The translations under genes were made by a program, and so were the position numbers. Of a stretch of 64,000 nt of DNA, positions 46,770 to 58,613 are shown piece after piece (position 1 is the stretch's first letter; each line of letters opens with the position of its first letter). The DNA comes from Panax quinquefolius (lineage: Eukaryota > Streptophyta > Magnoliopsida > Apiales > Araliaceae), in assembly GCA_020205615.1 (NCBI GenBank), contig CM035163.1, positions 45,849,652-45,913,651 on the forward strand. Reading direction: 5' to 3'. The notes under the pieces are model-generated. The model was not told where the DNA came from. It worked only from the letters and a program-made list of their open reading frames with translations, and did not search any database.

Positions 46770-46912
46770 GCCGTATACGTGAATAGTAACTCCGACACCA
46801 AAAGATAGAAATTCCACAAAAAACATCTTCACGCTTCATGAATAGTAACTCGTGAATAGTAACTCATGAATAGTAACTCGTGAATAGTAAGTAACTCATG
46901 AATAGTAACCCC
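46770..46912. repeat. GTGAATAGTAACTC short tandem repeat
   Basis: Six or more copies of about 16 bp. The 5' LTR copy (52556-52744) has a different number and includes GTGAATAGTGTC variants, so the array changes size between the two LTRs of one element. Confidence 0.75.
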
Positions 46913-48359
46913 GACATGAAAAAGTTCCAAATTTGATAAAAAGTTCCAACCAATATTTCAAAGATAATGATATTGAAGAAATAATATCATTTGAGAAGAA
47001 AATAACATCCCTTACCTCGAAAGATTAGTACTTCTAATTGAATAATCTATATAGTCTTTGAGGGAACTTGCACCGCCTCTAACAATACTCAAAGTATACT
47101 CAAAATACTCACAAGAATACGCTCGATAATATAGAGAGAAAACTTCAGCTACGTGTGTGATTTTCAATTCTAACCTAAGCACCTATTTATAGGAAAATGC
47201 TTAGAACACCAAAGCGTAAAAAATTTAATATAATATTAATATATATATTAAGATTTCTACGCCCACCTTCCTAGATCTGATCTCAGATCATTATGCACAT
47301 GTTGTAGCCTACAAAACAAACAAAAAACGCTTTTTATTATTTAAAATATTTTAAACTTCCAAAATTAATTATTTTGAGCTTCTAACTTCAATAATTCATA
47401 ATAAATAGCCCTTCTATCAGAAAATTCGAATCTCTTAAGTTTTTATAGGAAATTCAATTCTCTACAACTTTGCGGAAGAAAGTTTTTCCAAATTCCAAAT
47501 GAAATTGACCAAAATCCTTAAACGGGGATTTTACAAAGCTATAATCAAATTTCACCAATAAATGGGGTCCAATGACATGTTTAACATGTTTTAAACATTT
47601 ATTGCAACAAAAAATACTCTTCCTCCTCGTATACTCATATATCCCACATTCGTTGTAAAAATATCACCATTATTATATTATTAAAATATAATAATATATT
47701 TAAAAGAATTATTTTATCGTAAAAAGATAAAATTTCAATTTTCAACAATTGTCACATTAAAATTTTTCTCCATCTATATCCACATAAAATCAATATTTTC
47801 CTCATCATATGAATCAATAATTAATTATTCACAAATAATATTACGTAATCACAATATTGACAACCGTGCGGTTCCTAAGAAAGAGGGGCTTTCCAATAAG
47901 AATTTCTCCTCATCTTGCGCCAAGAATTAGGGTGACCAAACCTCTCCTTAGATGTAACTTTCTAGACATTGCCAATAATATTATCTAATAATATTATTCA
48001 GATAATATGAATTATTGCTTCGATAATGAAAATACCGTAATGACAATTATTGAAACAACAAAGAATATAAAATATCAACGCAAAGAATTATTAACTCAAT
48101 AAAATAATTTGAATAAAGAATTACCGTGACCATTATTGAGTAGTGCCTTCTTACGTAAGAATCAACAATTGGTGCAATACCGTAGTACTACTGTTCAACA
48201 ACGCCAGATTAGTGTGTTTTAACCAATAGGGTATTCCAACAAAAGATAAATCAGTAATAACTACGCCTGCTATTTATAAACAACTTATATTTGTCGTTTT
48301 CTTCATCCAATTAAGCTTTTCAAGTTATGGGGCCCATAAAAATCAAGGCCGTCAGTATT

Positions 48360-48424
48360 TAATATTCCCACAAAGCATAAATATTCCACGACCAAACGAA
48401 TATTCCCGACAATAATGAATATTT
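48360..48424. promoter_or_regulatory. 19-bp dyad array (CHR-D 3' LTR)
   Basis: Starts at 48360 (TAATATTC), 48379 (AAATATTC), 48398 (GAATATTC) and 48417 (GAATATTT), exactly 19 bp apart. The partner array in the 5' LTR starts at 63253, 63272, 63291 and 63311. Confidence 0.65.
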
Positions 48425-48553
48425 TATAACCACTTGCTTATTCAAAATATTTATGATTTTACCCATAACTATCCACATTAATCAAATCAACCCTTACTAT
48501 TTCAAAATAATAAATAGAGGAATTCCATAAAAAAAAAAAATTGGGGTCTTACA

Positions 48554-49292
48554 ACCTCCCTCCTTATGAAATTTCGTCCCTCGAAATTGACGTCGTGCAC
48601 TGGTATTTCAAAAGATGAGAATACCTCGCTTTCATTTTCGCTTTCCAACTCCCGTGTCATTTCCTCAATAGCATGGTTTCTCCACAAAACTTTAACTTGT
48701 GGTATAACCTCCCTGTACATAGGACATGTTCTTTCCTCTACAAGATCTTGACAGTACCTCCTCGTACATTAAGTCTTCTACTATCTCGTCCGGTTTCTAA
48801 CTCAATGACGTAGTTCGAATTCGTCCACATATTTACGTAACATCGATACGTGAAAAACGTTATGAACACACGTCCATACTTGGCGGTAAAAGCGAGTCTA
48901 TAGGCCACAGCTCCTATTCGATCGAGAATTTCAAATGGATTAATAAATCGAAGGTTTGAGCTTTCCTCCTCACCGATTCTCGCTTTTGAAATAACAACTT
49001 CTTGCACCTCCTTCTTCAAATTCATCACTCGTGTGTGTAGCTTGAATACGACTTTAACTTTATCGATTAAAGTCGATTATACTCGTATATCATCACGCGG
49101 GATACCTAGAGTTTTCATCTCCATCTCTATTATTTGTAAATTATACTGAAATGAGTCTTTGACAATATCGTACTTCGTACTTGTATACGATCTTCTACTC
49201 AACACGCCACCTACCACGCTCGCTTTTCGAGATGGCATGGTCGTAACATGTCTTTGAAATGAGTCCCCTCGAGTTCTTGAAGCTCTTCCCAC
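48554..49292 (-). pseudogene. CHR-D integrase C-terminus and chromodomain remnant
   Basis: Sense text: FINPFEILDRIGAVAYRLAF (integrase C-terminal module), a frameshifted stretch, NYVIELETGR, then after a shift VIPQVKVLWRNHAIEEMTRE and LESE, the chromodomain. It continues in frame into the LTR (RREVVRPQFFFF). The polypurine tract AAGGAGGGAGGT lies at the LTR edge. The segment 49077-49292 is open but I cannot assign it. Two or more frameshifts separate the pieces. Gene order and motifs show a Tekay-like chromovirus. Confidence 0.75.
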
Positions 49293-49700
49293 ATTCCTTG
49301 CTCCATTAGAATTTTGTATCTCTACGAGTCAGTTACGTTAATGGAATAGCGATTCGAGAATATCCTTCAATGAATCTCCGATAATAACCAACTAAGCCTA
49401 GAAAGCTACATATTTTCGATTACCGACTTAGGTTATTCTCAACTGTGACTCATATCCCAACCTTGGATAGCACGTTTTCAATGACACCTATCAGTTTACT
49501 ATCGCACGAATATGGTGTCCCCTACGGAGAGTCTGGTTTTGGTGCATTCCACAAAGGAAGTCACTAGATAATGGCTTAGATACCAAATTCTATAGTTGAA
49601 TTTTTAACTCCTGAAGTTCAATAGGAGCCATTTGATATGAGATTTTAGAAATGAGTTTTGTACCGGGTTCAAAGTCGATACAAAATTTAATATCGCCTTT
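49293..49700 (-). pseudogene. CHR-D reverse transcriptase remnants
   Basis: Two ends of RT with the middle missing. The N-terminal entry reads IDFEPGTKLISKISYQMAPI, ELQELKIQL (about 49690-49600). The thumb reads FLGLVGYYRRFIEGYSRIAI (about 49420-49355). The catalytic YVDD region and fingers between them are absent, replaced by about 150 bp of unclear text. An internal deletion explains this. RNase H should follow but is not seen. Confidence 0.7.
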
Positions 49701-50340
49701 GGGAGTAAACCAAGAAATTCTTCAGAAATACGTCCAGAAAAAATCAATAACAACAGAATATTATTCAAATCGACGTGTTTTTATTCAAATCCATAACATG
49801 GACTAAGAAAACTTGACATCCGTAATAAACGAATGACTTCATGGCTTGATATGAAAATGTTTGACTACAATGGTTTGATTGCTTGAATTGAATAACAAAG
49901 TTGCTTAAGAATATGAAAACTAACAACCTTACGAAAGCAATCAATTTTGGCCATGATGATGAGTAGTTAACCTTAAAATCATATCAAAAGCAAATATCTC
50001 TATAGAAATAAGGTTAACGAGTAATGTGATAGTGTCAACTTGAATCAAGCAAGATTTCTAAACAACGGATGTAATGAAAGTTTCTCCTAATCTGAGTCTC
50101 CATAAATAGGTCAAAGTCTAATTTCTCCGTAGTCAAGTTCAAACGTTGAGTGCTAGCAAGAGAGATAAAAGAATGGGTAGAACCCAGATATCTAGTAAGG
50201 TATAAACTTCGCAAGAATTTATAATTAACTAACCCGTGCTAACTTCGTTCGGGTTCCTCGATTTTTTGACCGGTCACGACAAACGCCTTCCAAGAACCGC
50301 TGACTTTGACTTTTTTCGACATCCTTTTGAGTCACCATTC
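49701..50340 (-). other. CHR-D internal DNA, unassigned (protease position)
   Basis: Lies between the zinc knuckles of gag and RT, where protease should be. I cannot find a DTG-type motif in any frame. Frameshifts or deletion have probably erased it. Confidence 0.4.
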
Positions 50341-51480
50341 ATTGGATCTGGTTTCGATATCGTCTAATCTCGAGCGATATGTCCTTCTTTTCCACAATTA
50401 TAGCATACCTTAAACTGTTGTGGGCGCTTTGGTGATATGTCCCTCTTTCCGCATTTTGTAACATACGACCGGTGGTCTTTCTCCTCCTTGAACTAGTTGC
50501 TCTTTGCTACCGACGCCTTCAAATGGTCATTGTTGAATCTCCTCTTTTTAAAAATCTCCTCCCACTCGCTTCTTCTATTTTCATGGCCACGATTACCACC
50601 GTAGTGGTTACCGCCTTTGTCTCAGTATTCTTCTTTCTCCATTGGTTATCGTTATTCGATGATCGCTATCTTCTGATATAATCCTCGGTTATGGACCCTC
50701 GGTTGAACGTACTCGTTATCTCGCTTCTAACAATCGAGCCTTGATTACAACATCCGAATAGAGAGAAAATTTATGAGAAATGAGATCTTGGACGTATCTT
50801 AGGGTTTCAAACCTCTAAGAAACATCCGCGTCATATGTTCCTCATTCTCCACCAAATGAGGTGCAAACTCGATAACTCTGCAAACTTTGCCTCGTCATCG
50901 AGACACCGCCATGTTGTTCTCGCTCCAATCTAATAAACTCCACTTCCTTCATATAGACGAACACTTTCGGAAAGTATTTGTCATTAAATAGTTTCAAACG
51001 TCTCCCAAGACATCTTGAAAGCAATTTGGATGGGTACGCTTCACGCATTCTCCCACCAAGAGTCCGCCTCGCCACGGAACATAAAGGTGGCGAATGGAAC
51101 CTCTGTTCTCCGTGCATCCCAAGACATCGAATATCTTGGTAATTTGCTTGACCCATGTTTCCGCCATGATCGGATCCGCTTTCCCTTAAATTCTGTGGTC
51201 CCAACTCTTTGAACTCGCTTGCAGGACAACCCGTGAATTGCTATCATTTCCTCCAGTATTTTGAACACGAGTCTCCTTGTCTCGATTTTTGCATGAATCG
51301 CAAAAAACTTCTAAACATCCCTCGCTCATCATCCGCTTTCAATGGTGTTGTTCACAGAGGAACATTGCCACCTTTGTTGTATGTTCTCCTCGTTGGTGAG
51401 TACAAGCGTCTCCACGGTCTCATTTCCATTGTTAATATTCTCGATCGACATTCTCAAATAATGTCATAAAACAAGGGTTA
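50341..51480 (-). pseudogene. CHR-D gag with two zinc knuckles
   Basis: Sense order: N-terminal fragments near 51450-51270, FATFMFRGEADSWWENA (about 51090-51040; the LRGEA..WW core of chromovirus gag), LKLFNDKYFPKVFVYMKEVE followed by FIRLE (about 51000-50930), further fragments, then two CCHC knuckles: CYKMRKEGHI (about 50455, one base shifted from the CYKCGKEGH form) and CYNCGKEGHIAR (about 50400-50365). Frames change many times. It would form the particle shell and bind RNA. Family assignment is good; the many shifts may partly be sequencing error. Confidence 0.75.
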
Positions 51481-51619
51481 ATTAAGGAAATCAATATATC
51501 ACATAATATCCTTATATAATCGACTAACTAAAAAATAAGCTTAGGTAGGACACACTAGCGAAGGATTTACTCGTCTCTCCCTCCTAGTTCTATTCCCCAT
51601 CTCCGCCAGAGATCATATC

Positions 51620-51636
51620 CTAAGCTCGATACCAAC
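51620..51636 (-). other. CHR-D primer binding site (initiator-Met type)
   Basis: Minus strand reads GTTGGTATCGAGCTTAG next to the 5' LTR, close to the TGGTATCAGAGC form, again with the CAG altered. Confidence 0.75.
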
Positions 51637-53755
51637 CGTGACGCCCCCAAAATAGGTCCATTCCATCCAACCCATTCTCGAGTCGCCAAATACATGGTAC
51701 GTAAATAACTACAACTTTATTATTACAACATATAAACTTTGAGTTTAAATACGAGATATTGCCATCTAGACAATATCCACACGCAAATAAATCCCCATCA
51801 TAATTATTGATACATTATTTTACAAAATGGTGAGGACTACTAAACAACTCTCTCTAGAACCTTCATTCCATACCCCACTAGTACTCGCTACATTCTCGCA
51901 TCCCGAGAAGAAAAATGGAACAACAAGGAAAAGGGTGAGCTCAACTAGCCCAAGAAGAATATTATGACTAAGATAATATATAACAAATTATCGTTAGTCT
52001 TCAACAGGAAAAATCTAATAGAATACAATAGACAACAAATTTTAAATCAATATTCGCAATGAAATAATAATTCATTAGAAGAGTTAAGTAGAGAATGCAA
52101 ACTACTATCTTCTATGTATGAATTTAAAAGTTCATCGCTCATCTTTTATCCCCTCAGAACATCAATCAATATACATCCGAATCAAATATTCATCTTTGCA
52201 CTACAGTGCCAAAGATATTCATCGATTGGTCATGTTCATCTAAACACTGCTCATCTTTGCACTACTACCAAAGATATTCTTCGAAAATCATTCATCTTTT
52301 GCACTACGGCCAAAGATATTCAATAATATCATCATTTAAGACCGAGGATGATGAAAAATATTTTTAAAGAAACGAATCCAAAGAAACAAAATGACAAGGA
52401 TTAAGGATTAAGGATTCGTACTTTGTTTTATCCATGTCCAAAAATACCTCAAAAATAATCACAAAGTGGTGTAAAATTCAAGAATGATCAAAACATGGAT
52501 ACAATCAAAGCTAGTATCCGAATAGATATTTTGGACAAAGAGAAGAAATTTCATTTTTCTATGAATAGTGTCGATATCGTGAATAGTGTCAGATATCGTG
52601 AATAAAGTCCGTATACGTGAATAAGTAACTCAGACACCAAAAGATAAAAATTCCACAAAAAACATCTTCACGCTTACTTAATAGTACTCGTGAATAGTAA
52701 CTCGTGAATAGTAACTCGTGAATAGTAACTCATGAATAGTAACCCCGACATGAAAAAGTTCCAAATTTGATAAAAAGTTCCAACCAATATTTCAGCATAA
52801 TGATATTGAAGAAATAATATCATTTGAGAAGAAAATAACATCCCTTACCTCGAAAGATTAGACTTCTAAATTGGAATACCGGTATAGTCTTTGAAGGAAC
52901 TTGCAACCGCCTAACAATACTCAAAGTATACTCAAAATACTCACAAGAATACGCCGATAATATAGAGAGAAAAAAACTTCAGCCTTAAATGTGATTTTCA
53001 ATTCTAACCTAAGCACCCTATTTATAGGAAAATGCTTAGAACACCAAAGCAAAAAATTTAATATAATATTAATATATATATTAAGATTTCTACGCCCACC
53101 TTCCTAGATCTGATCTCAGCTCATTATGCACATGTTGTAGCCCACAAAACAAACAAAAACGTTTTTATTATTTAAAATATTTTAAACTTCCAAAATCAAT
53201 TATTTTGAGCTTCTAACTTCAATAATTCATAATAAATACCCTTCTATCAGAAAATTGAATCTCGCGAGTTTTTATAGGAAATTCAATTCTCTACAACTTT
53301 GCGAAGAATGTTTTTCCAAATTCCAAATGAAATGACCAAAATCCTTAAGCGGGGATTTTACACAGCTATAATCAAATTTCTACCAATAAATGGGGTCCAA
53401 TTGACATGTTTTAACATGTTTTAAACATTTATTGCAACAAAATACTCTTCCTCCTCGTATACTCATATATCCCACATTCGTTGTAAAATATCACCATTAT
53501 TATATTATTAAAATATAATAATATATTTAAAAGAATTATTTTATCGAGAAAAGATAAAATTTCAATTTTCAACAATTGTCACATTAAAATTTTTCTCCAT
53601 CTATATCCACATAAAATTAATATTTTCCTCATCATATGAATCAATAATTAATTATTCATAAATAATATTACGTAATCACAATATCGACAACCAGCAGCTC
53701 CCGAAGAAAGAGGGGCTTTCCAATAAGAATTTCTCCTCATCGGCGCCTTGATTAG
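51637..53755 (-). mobile_element. CHR-D 5' LTR, left part
   Basis: CGTGACGCCCCCAAAATAGG onward, colinear with 45840-47935. TATA box on the minus strand near 53017-53030. Interrupted at 53755 by COP3 after GATTAG, exactly at the homologous place in the other LTR (about 47930). Confidence 0.93.
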
Positions 53756-55619
53756 GTCATTAGGTTTGTAATATGCATAAACGCAATCAAATTGCAAAAA
53801 TTAGCGGAAACGTGTAAAAATCAGAGTTTAAAAATTTTTACAAACCATATACCCGGATCACCCTTTATGCACAATTATTAATTAAACGAAGAATAAGAAA
53901 TTATGAAATCATACCCTTGTAGAAACGAGCTTCCTCAGGTACGTGTTCACCTCCTACTTCTCCGCGATCTCCTTGAATCTCCGGGTAGATTCTTTCCTTT
54001 GATCAATGTAAGCCACCCAAGTGTATGGCCTCTAGAGGTGATCCACCAAAGAAGAAGAATTTTCAAGAAGAAGGGTATTGCTCAAACCCTAGTTTTTCCT
54101 ATCTCAGATAGAAAAAGGAGGCGTACTCTCCAACAATTGGAATAACGTATTACTTAGTCTTAATATCTGATATAAGACTCCTCTTATAAAGATATCAAGT
54201 AACCCTATTAAAATAAGGTATTATTTAATTAAACTCTTTTAATGAAATGGGCTCCCTAATCTTATTAGGGATAATTAATTAAACTCCTTTAATTAATTTT
54301 CCCTCCTAATCCTATTAGGAATAAATGAGAGTACTTATATTAAATTAATTCCTAAACTCTTTTAGAAATTAAAATAATAATAATTGTAATAATATTAATA
54401 ATACTCCTCTTATTAATTTATATTTAATATTTCTAAAATATTAAATAATAATATTAAGCTATTTAATTTATTCTATCACCATAGATTAAATTAAATATAC
54501 TTAACATATTATTACGATTATGCCATTAACTTCTTAAATAATTATTCTTCCTTTTATGGTGTGACCCTTTAGGTTCTCCATATTAAACCTACAGAATAAA
54601 TCAATTAGAACAATTCTAATCTTATTTAAATAAATAAATTAAACAATTAATTTATTTAAATGAATAATATTTATTCTACAATAGGATAAGCCTCCCTAAC
54701 GATCAACGACTTTCCGGATAATATAGATTTCAACATTAATCATTAAAGAACCTTTGAGTAAATAGTTACTGTATAATTCAATCCTTCCACCATACAATGT
54801 CCCAATTAAATATAAGACATGGAATTACTTGTCAAGTCTTATTTTATTTAATTATATGTATTTCGACTCTTAAATGCACAACACCAAATAATGCAAATTA
54901 GAAACTCCATTCTAATTTCATTCTCGCTTTAACCAAGGACTACTGGGTTGTCATTTATCGAATCACATAGGACATTTCTCTTCTTTTAATAAGTGGTAGA
55001 TTCTTTATCGATCATACATTATCTCCATGTACAACTTATTATACCCAAGCATACCTTTTGATATACCCTAAGGGTCTTAAGGAATAAGTCAAAGTATAAC
55101 TCATCATACACAAGATACTATGATGATCTCAAGTCCAAGGATTACTTGTACTACTATCACTACAGAATTCCTATCGACGGTGCAAGTAAAACTCCATTAG
55201 GTATTCCTTAGCGAGCCAATGCTCAAAGTGAACTTATTCTCTAATAAGCACCTACATACTTGCTTTAGTGTCTCCACACAAATGATCATGAGATCAATCA
55301 TCCTCATCTAATGAAAGCAAGCAATGTATGTACCAATCTATCCTAAGTTCACTAATCCCCAATTTAGTAATCCAATGATTGGGAACTATTTTAGTTTTAA
55401 GCTTTCTAAGAATTTAGATCTCATTAGAATGATCATCATCATTATTCTAAAAGCATTGCTTAAAACTATGGGTTTATCACATATTATAAAAAACAAAGAT
55501 CATGTAGATAATTAAAAGCCTTTTAATAAATTAATACTTTTATTAATAAATGAATAAGATTGTTACAAAGTATATGCTTTATCATCAAACATGATTGGCT
55601 TGTGTGCATACTACTTTCA
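53756..55619 (-). mobile_element. COP3 3' LTR
   Basis: GTCATTAGGTTTGTAATATG (TG end altered) to CATACTACTTTCA, followed by ATCTCCCACTTGCAC, the polypurine tract on the minus strand. U5 differs from COP2 (for example CTACTTCTCCGCGATCTCC at 53953), so COP3 belongs to a sister subfamily. Confidence 0.93.
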
Positions 55620-55634
55620 ATCTCCCACTTGCAC

Positions 55635-57775
55635 TAAAGCCAATCGTCATGGTATCTCATACTCTTCTTCTTCTAAGTGACGATTATCCTCATTGTTGGA
55701 TAAGCTTTAGTTAATGGATATGTAATGTTGTTCTTGAGAGTCCACTATCTCTATAGTGATTTCCCATCTTTCAATGATTCTAATAATCAAATGAAAGTGC
55801 CACAACACATGTTTAGATCCAAGATGAGACTTAGGAACTATTCCTAGTTCTATAATGAACTTTTAATCCAAACAATCAACTTGCGCCTTCATTTATAGCT
55901 ATATACTTTGTCTTTATCACTAAACCAAAGAACTCTTTCTTTGTTTGGAACCTTTCCAATTCATCGCACTAATCTGCTCAAGGTAACCCTTTACCTTAAA
56001 GTGGATTTTTCTGTCGTCTTCGTCTCGTCTAGAAAAACTTGAGTCTGTTAAGCCCTCTAGTTTTAATTTAGACCCACCATGAATATGATCACATCCTTAG
56101 TGCTTGCTTAAGCACTTTAAGATGTTTTTCACCGACTCATAGTGAACTTCTCCGAATACGATCGATCAACATCGTGTCTCGATATATTTCATTGCATACA
56201 TGATAGTCACTCATGCGACCTCTCTTTTCGAGAGTCTCGTGGGGACTATTAAGAGATACACTCCATAGCTCATCTATATGAGACATCTCTTGAGTTTACC
56301 ATGCTAAACGACTTTAGCATCAAATGAATATACGCCTCGGGGTTAAGTTGAGCATCCTTTTAAATCTATCTATATAGATTTTATCCCCAATTAAGATACT
56401 CTTCCCAAATCATTCGTGGAGGAATGTTTAGACAACTTTATCTTTACTTGATTGTAGCATTGGTATGTTATTCCTCATCCGTAGTATATCAACATATAAT
56501 ACTAGAAATTTCACGACGCCCCAATCGACCCTTTTGTACACACTAGAAGTCTTACATCATCGCATGTAACTCGGATCATCATCTTCTATGATGCGTACCT
56601 CATCATCATCATCATCCATGATGAATCCATACCTCCTAGGTATCTTCAAGATTATTATTCCGCATTTACGATTCGGTTGTGTGGTACAATAGGTCTATCT
56701 ACTGTGTTCCTCTTATTTGACTTATAGTGTTTTGTGGTTTTGAACTCTTCAAGATCTATTATCCTCCCACTAGCCCTTGAATAATAAACACATTTATCTT
56801 AGAAGGCGCGTTTCATAACAAACACCTTTTGCTAAGTAGGATTATAGAACATATACCCTAAACTTACTTTAGGATGTCCCACAAATTGTATTTGTCAAAT
56901 CTTGTCCCAAGCTTATCCTTCAAACCTTTTCACATAAGTTGGACAACCCTTATCTTAACATACTTAAGATTAGAATCCTCCCCATCCATAACTTTTATGG
57001 AGTCTTGAAATGGATTTTGAGGTTACCATTTTCGTGAGATATGCAGCCCATTTCTAGACATTATCCCGTATGATACCGGAATGTCGGTAAAATCATTATG
57101 GACCGCACCATGTCCAACAAGGTACGATTTTTCATTCGGATACATCAATCAATTATCACAGATCGGGATGTGTCCATTATGAAAAACCATTTGAGATGAT
57201 CTAGAAACTTATTGCACAAGTATTTATTCCTTGATCTAATCAAAGAATCTTAATACTTTGCCAATTTGTTTCACTTCCTCAATTCTTTGAACCTTTCAAA
57301 TAATTCACAATTGTATTTCAAAAAATACACACATTCAACTCTTTGAATGATCATCTCCTTTTCTTATACTAGTTTGTTCAATTTGCAAAATAATTTTTAT
57401 GTAAGTCAAGTATACAAAATTTATTAAGTAATATTCCAGTTCTATACAAAACATTATTATTATAAATAGAACAACAATTGTTCTTAATTATAATACCAAA
57501 GATTTTATTGTCCAACAATAAAATGGAAATAATATTTTCAACGAGAACTGGAATACAATAACAACTTATTGACTTAATAGACTTGCCCATAGGCATTGCT
57601 AAACTATAAGTTTCTATGGCTAATATGGCAACCTTTGCTACATTTCCCGCACATAGGATCTCTTATATTTGTTTAGCTTTCTACTTCTGCTTGGTCCCTT
57701 CATAAATCTATATTTATGATAACCAAAGTCGGTATCCAATACCCAAGTAGAACCTTGACTTAAAGAAAAATTTAT
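55635..57775 (-). pseudogene. COP3 pol (deleted)
   Basis: Same order and same large deletion as COP2. Protease box WVLDTD (DTG with Gly changed) near 57745; MPMGKSIKSISCYCIPVLVE and NNCCSIYNNNVLYRTGILLN (57596-57420); integrase remnants; acidic linker near 56570-56640; junction straight into the VYKR-like text near 56545; RT box LYVDILRMRNN (about 56480-56510), lacking one Asp; RNase H remnant to the polypurine tract. Nothing enzymatic is intact. Confidence 0.85.
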
Positions 57776-58613
57776 TACAATCATGAACAAAAATCGTATA
57801 TTAAATCAAACTTCACTAAGCTTCTTTGGTTAGCCTCTCGCAAGATGCTTCTCACAGCTTTCTTTCCGATTGTCCGTGCTTATTGCAGTGGAAGCAAGCT
57901 CCTTTGCTATCCGTATCAGTTTTGTTCTTATTATCCTTTATTTTTGCCTTTCTATATACCTTCTTTGAATCGTTCTTCTTTTCAGAAGATCCTTTGGTCC
58001 CTACGAGTAAGACATGATCTTTCTTGGTTGGAAAGTCACTCTCAACATTTTCAACATGTTAAGCAAATCAGCGAGGCTAATATCTAGCTTGTTCATATGA
58101 AAAATTCACAACAATTGTAAAAGGAGTCTGGGAGTGAGTGCAAGATCAAATCTTGGCTCAACTCTCCATCCATGACAAAACCAGTTTGTCTAATTGATCA
58201 ATCAAATTGATTATGTTAAGAACTTTTTATCTGCACTATAGTGCCATTGGCCATTCTAGATCGGAAGAGCTCCTTAGATATCTCGATATCTATCACCCTA
58301 CTTTCCTCACCATCAACTACTTGACGTGCGTGGAGTATAGTAGAAGTATCCATAGTTTCAGTCGACGCTGAAGCTTGTTACTCATGGATACGAGCATGAT
58401 GCATTGAGCTAATCAGCATCATCTTGCCACTTTCTAAAAGTAGCAATCTCTTCCTCGAGGCATTGTTCGCAACCATTGCGGGGATAGGCGTATTAAGGAC
58501 ATAAGATAGCTTTTCACCATGAGAACTATTCTCAATTCCTTAACCAATCCGCTTAATTGATTACGATTAATTTAGCATCTAATATACTTCGCAGTGATAG
58601 TAATTTTAGACAT
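57776..58613 (-). pseudogene. COP3 gag
   Basis: Start ATG at 58613, matching COP1 and COP2. Core text around 58260-58540 in broken frames. The zinc knuckle near 57890 reads ACFHCNKHGQSE; both Cys of the CX2C pair are kept. Same caution about frameshifts at CAG/CTG sites. Confidence 0.7.

Larger units (their letters stand above)
45840..48553 (-). mobile_element. CHR-D 3' LTR
   Basis: TGTGACGCCCCCAAAATAGG to TTGGGGTCTTACA, 2714 bp. It has repeats of CATCTTTGCACTACAG / CCAAAGATATTC type (46395-46525), GTGAATAGTAACTC repeats (46770-46912), a TATA box on the minus strand (47181-47193), and a 19-bp dyad array (48360-48424). Confidence 0.95.
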
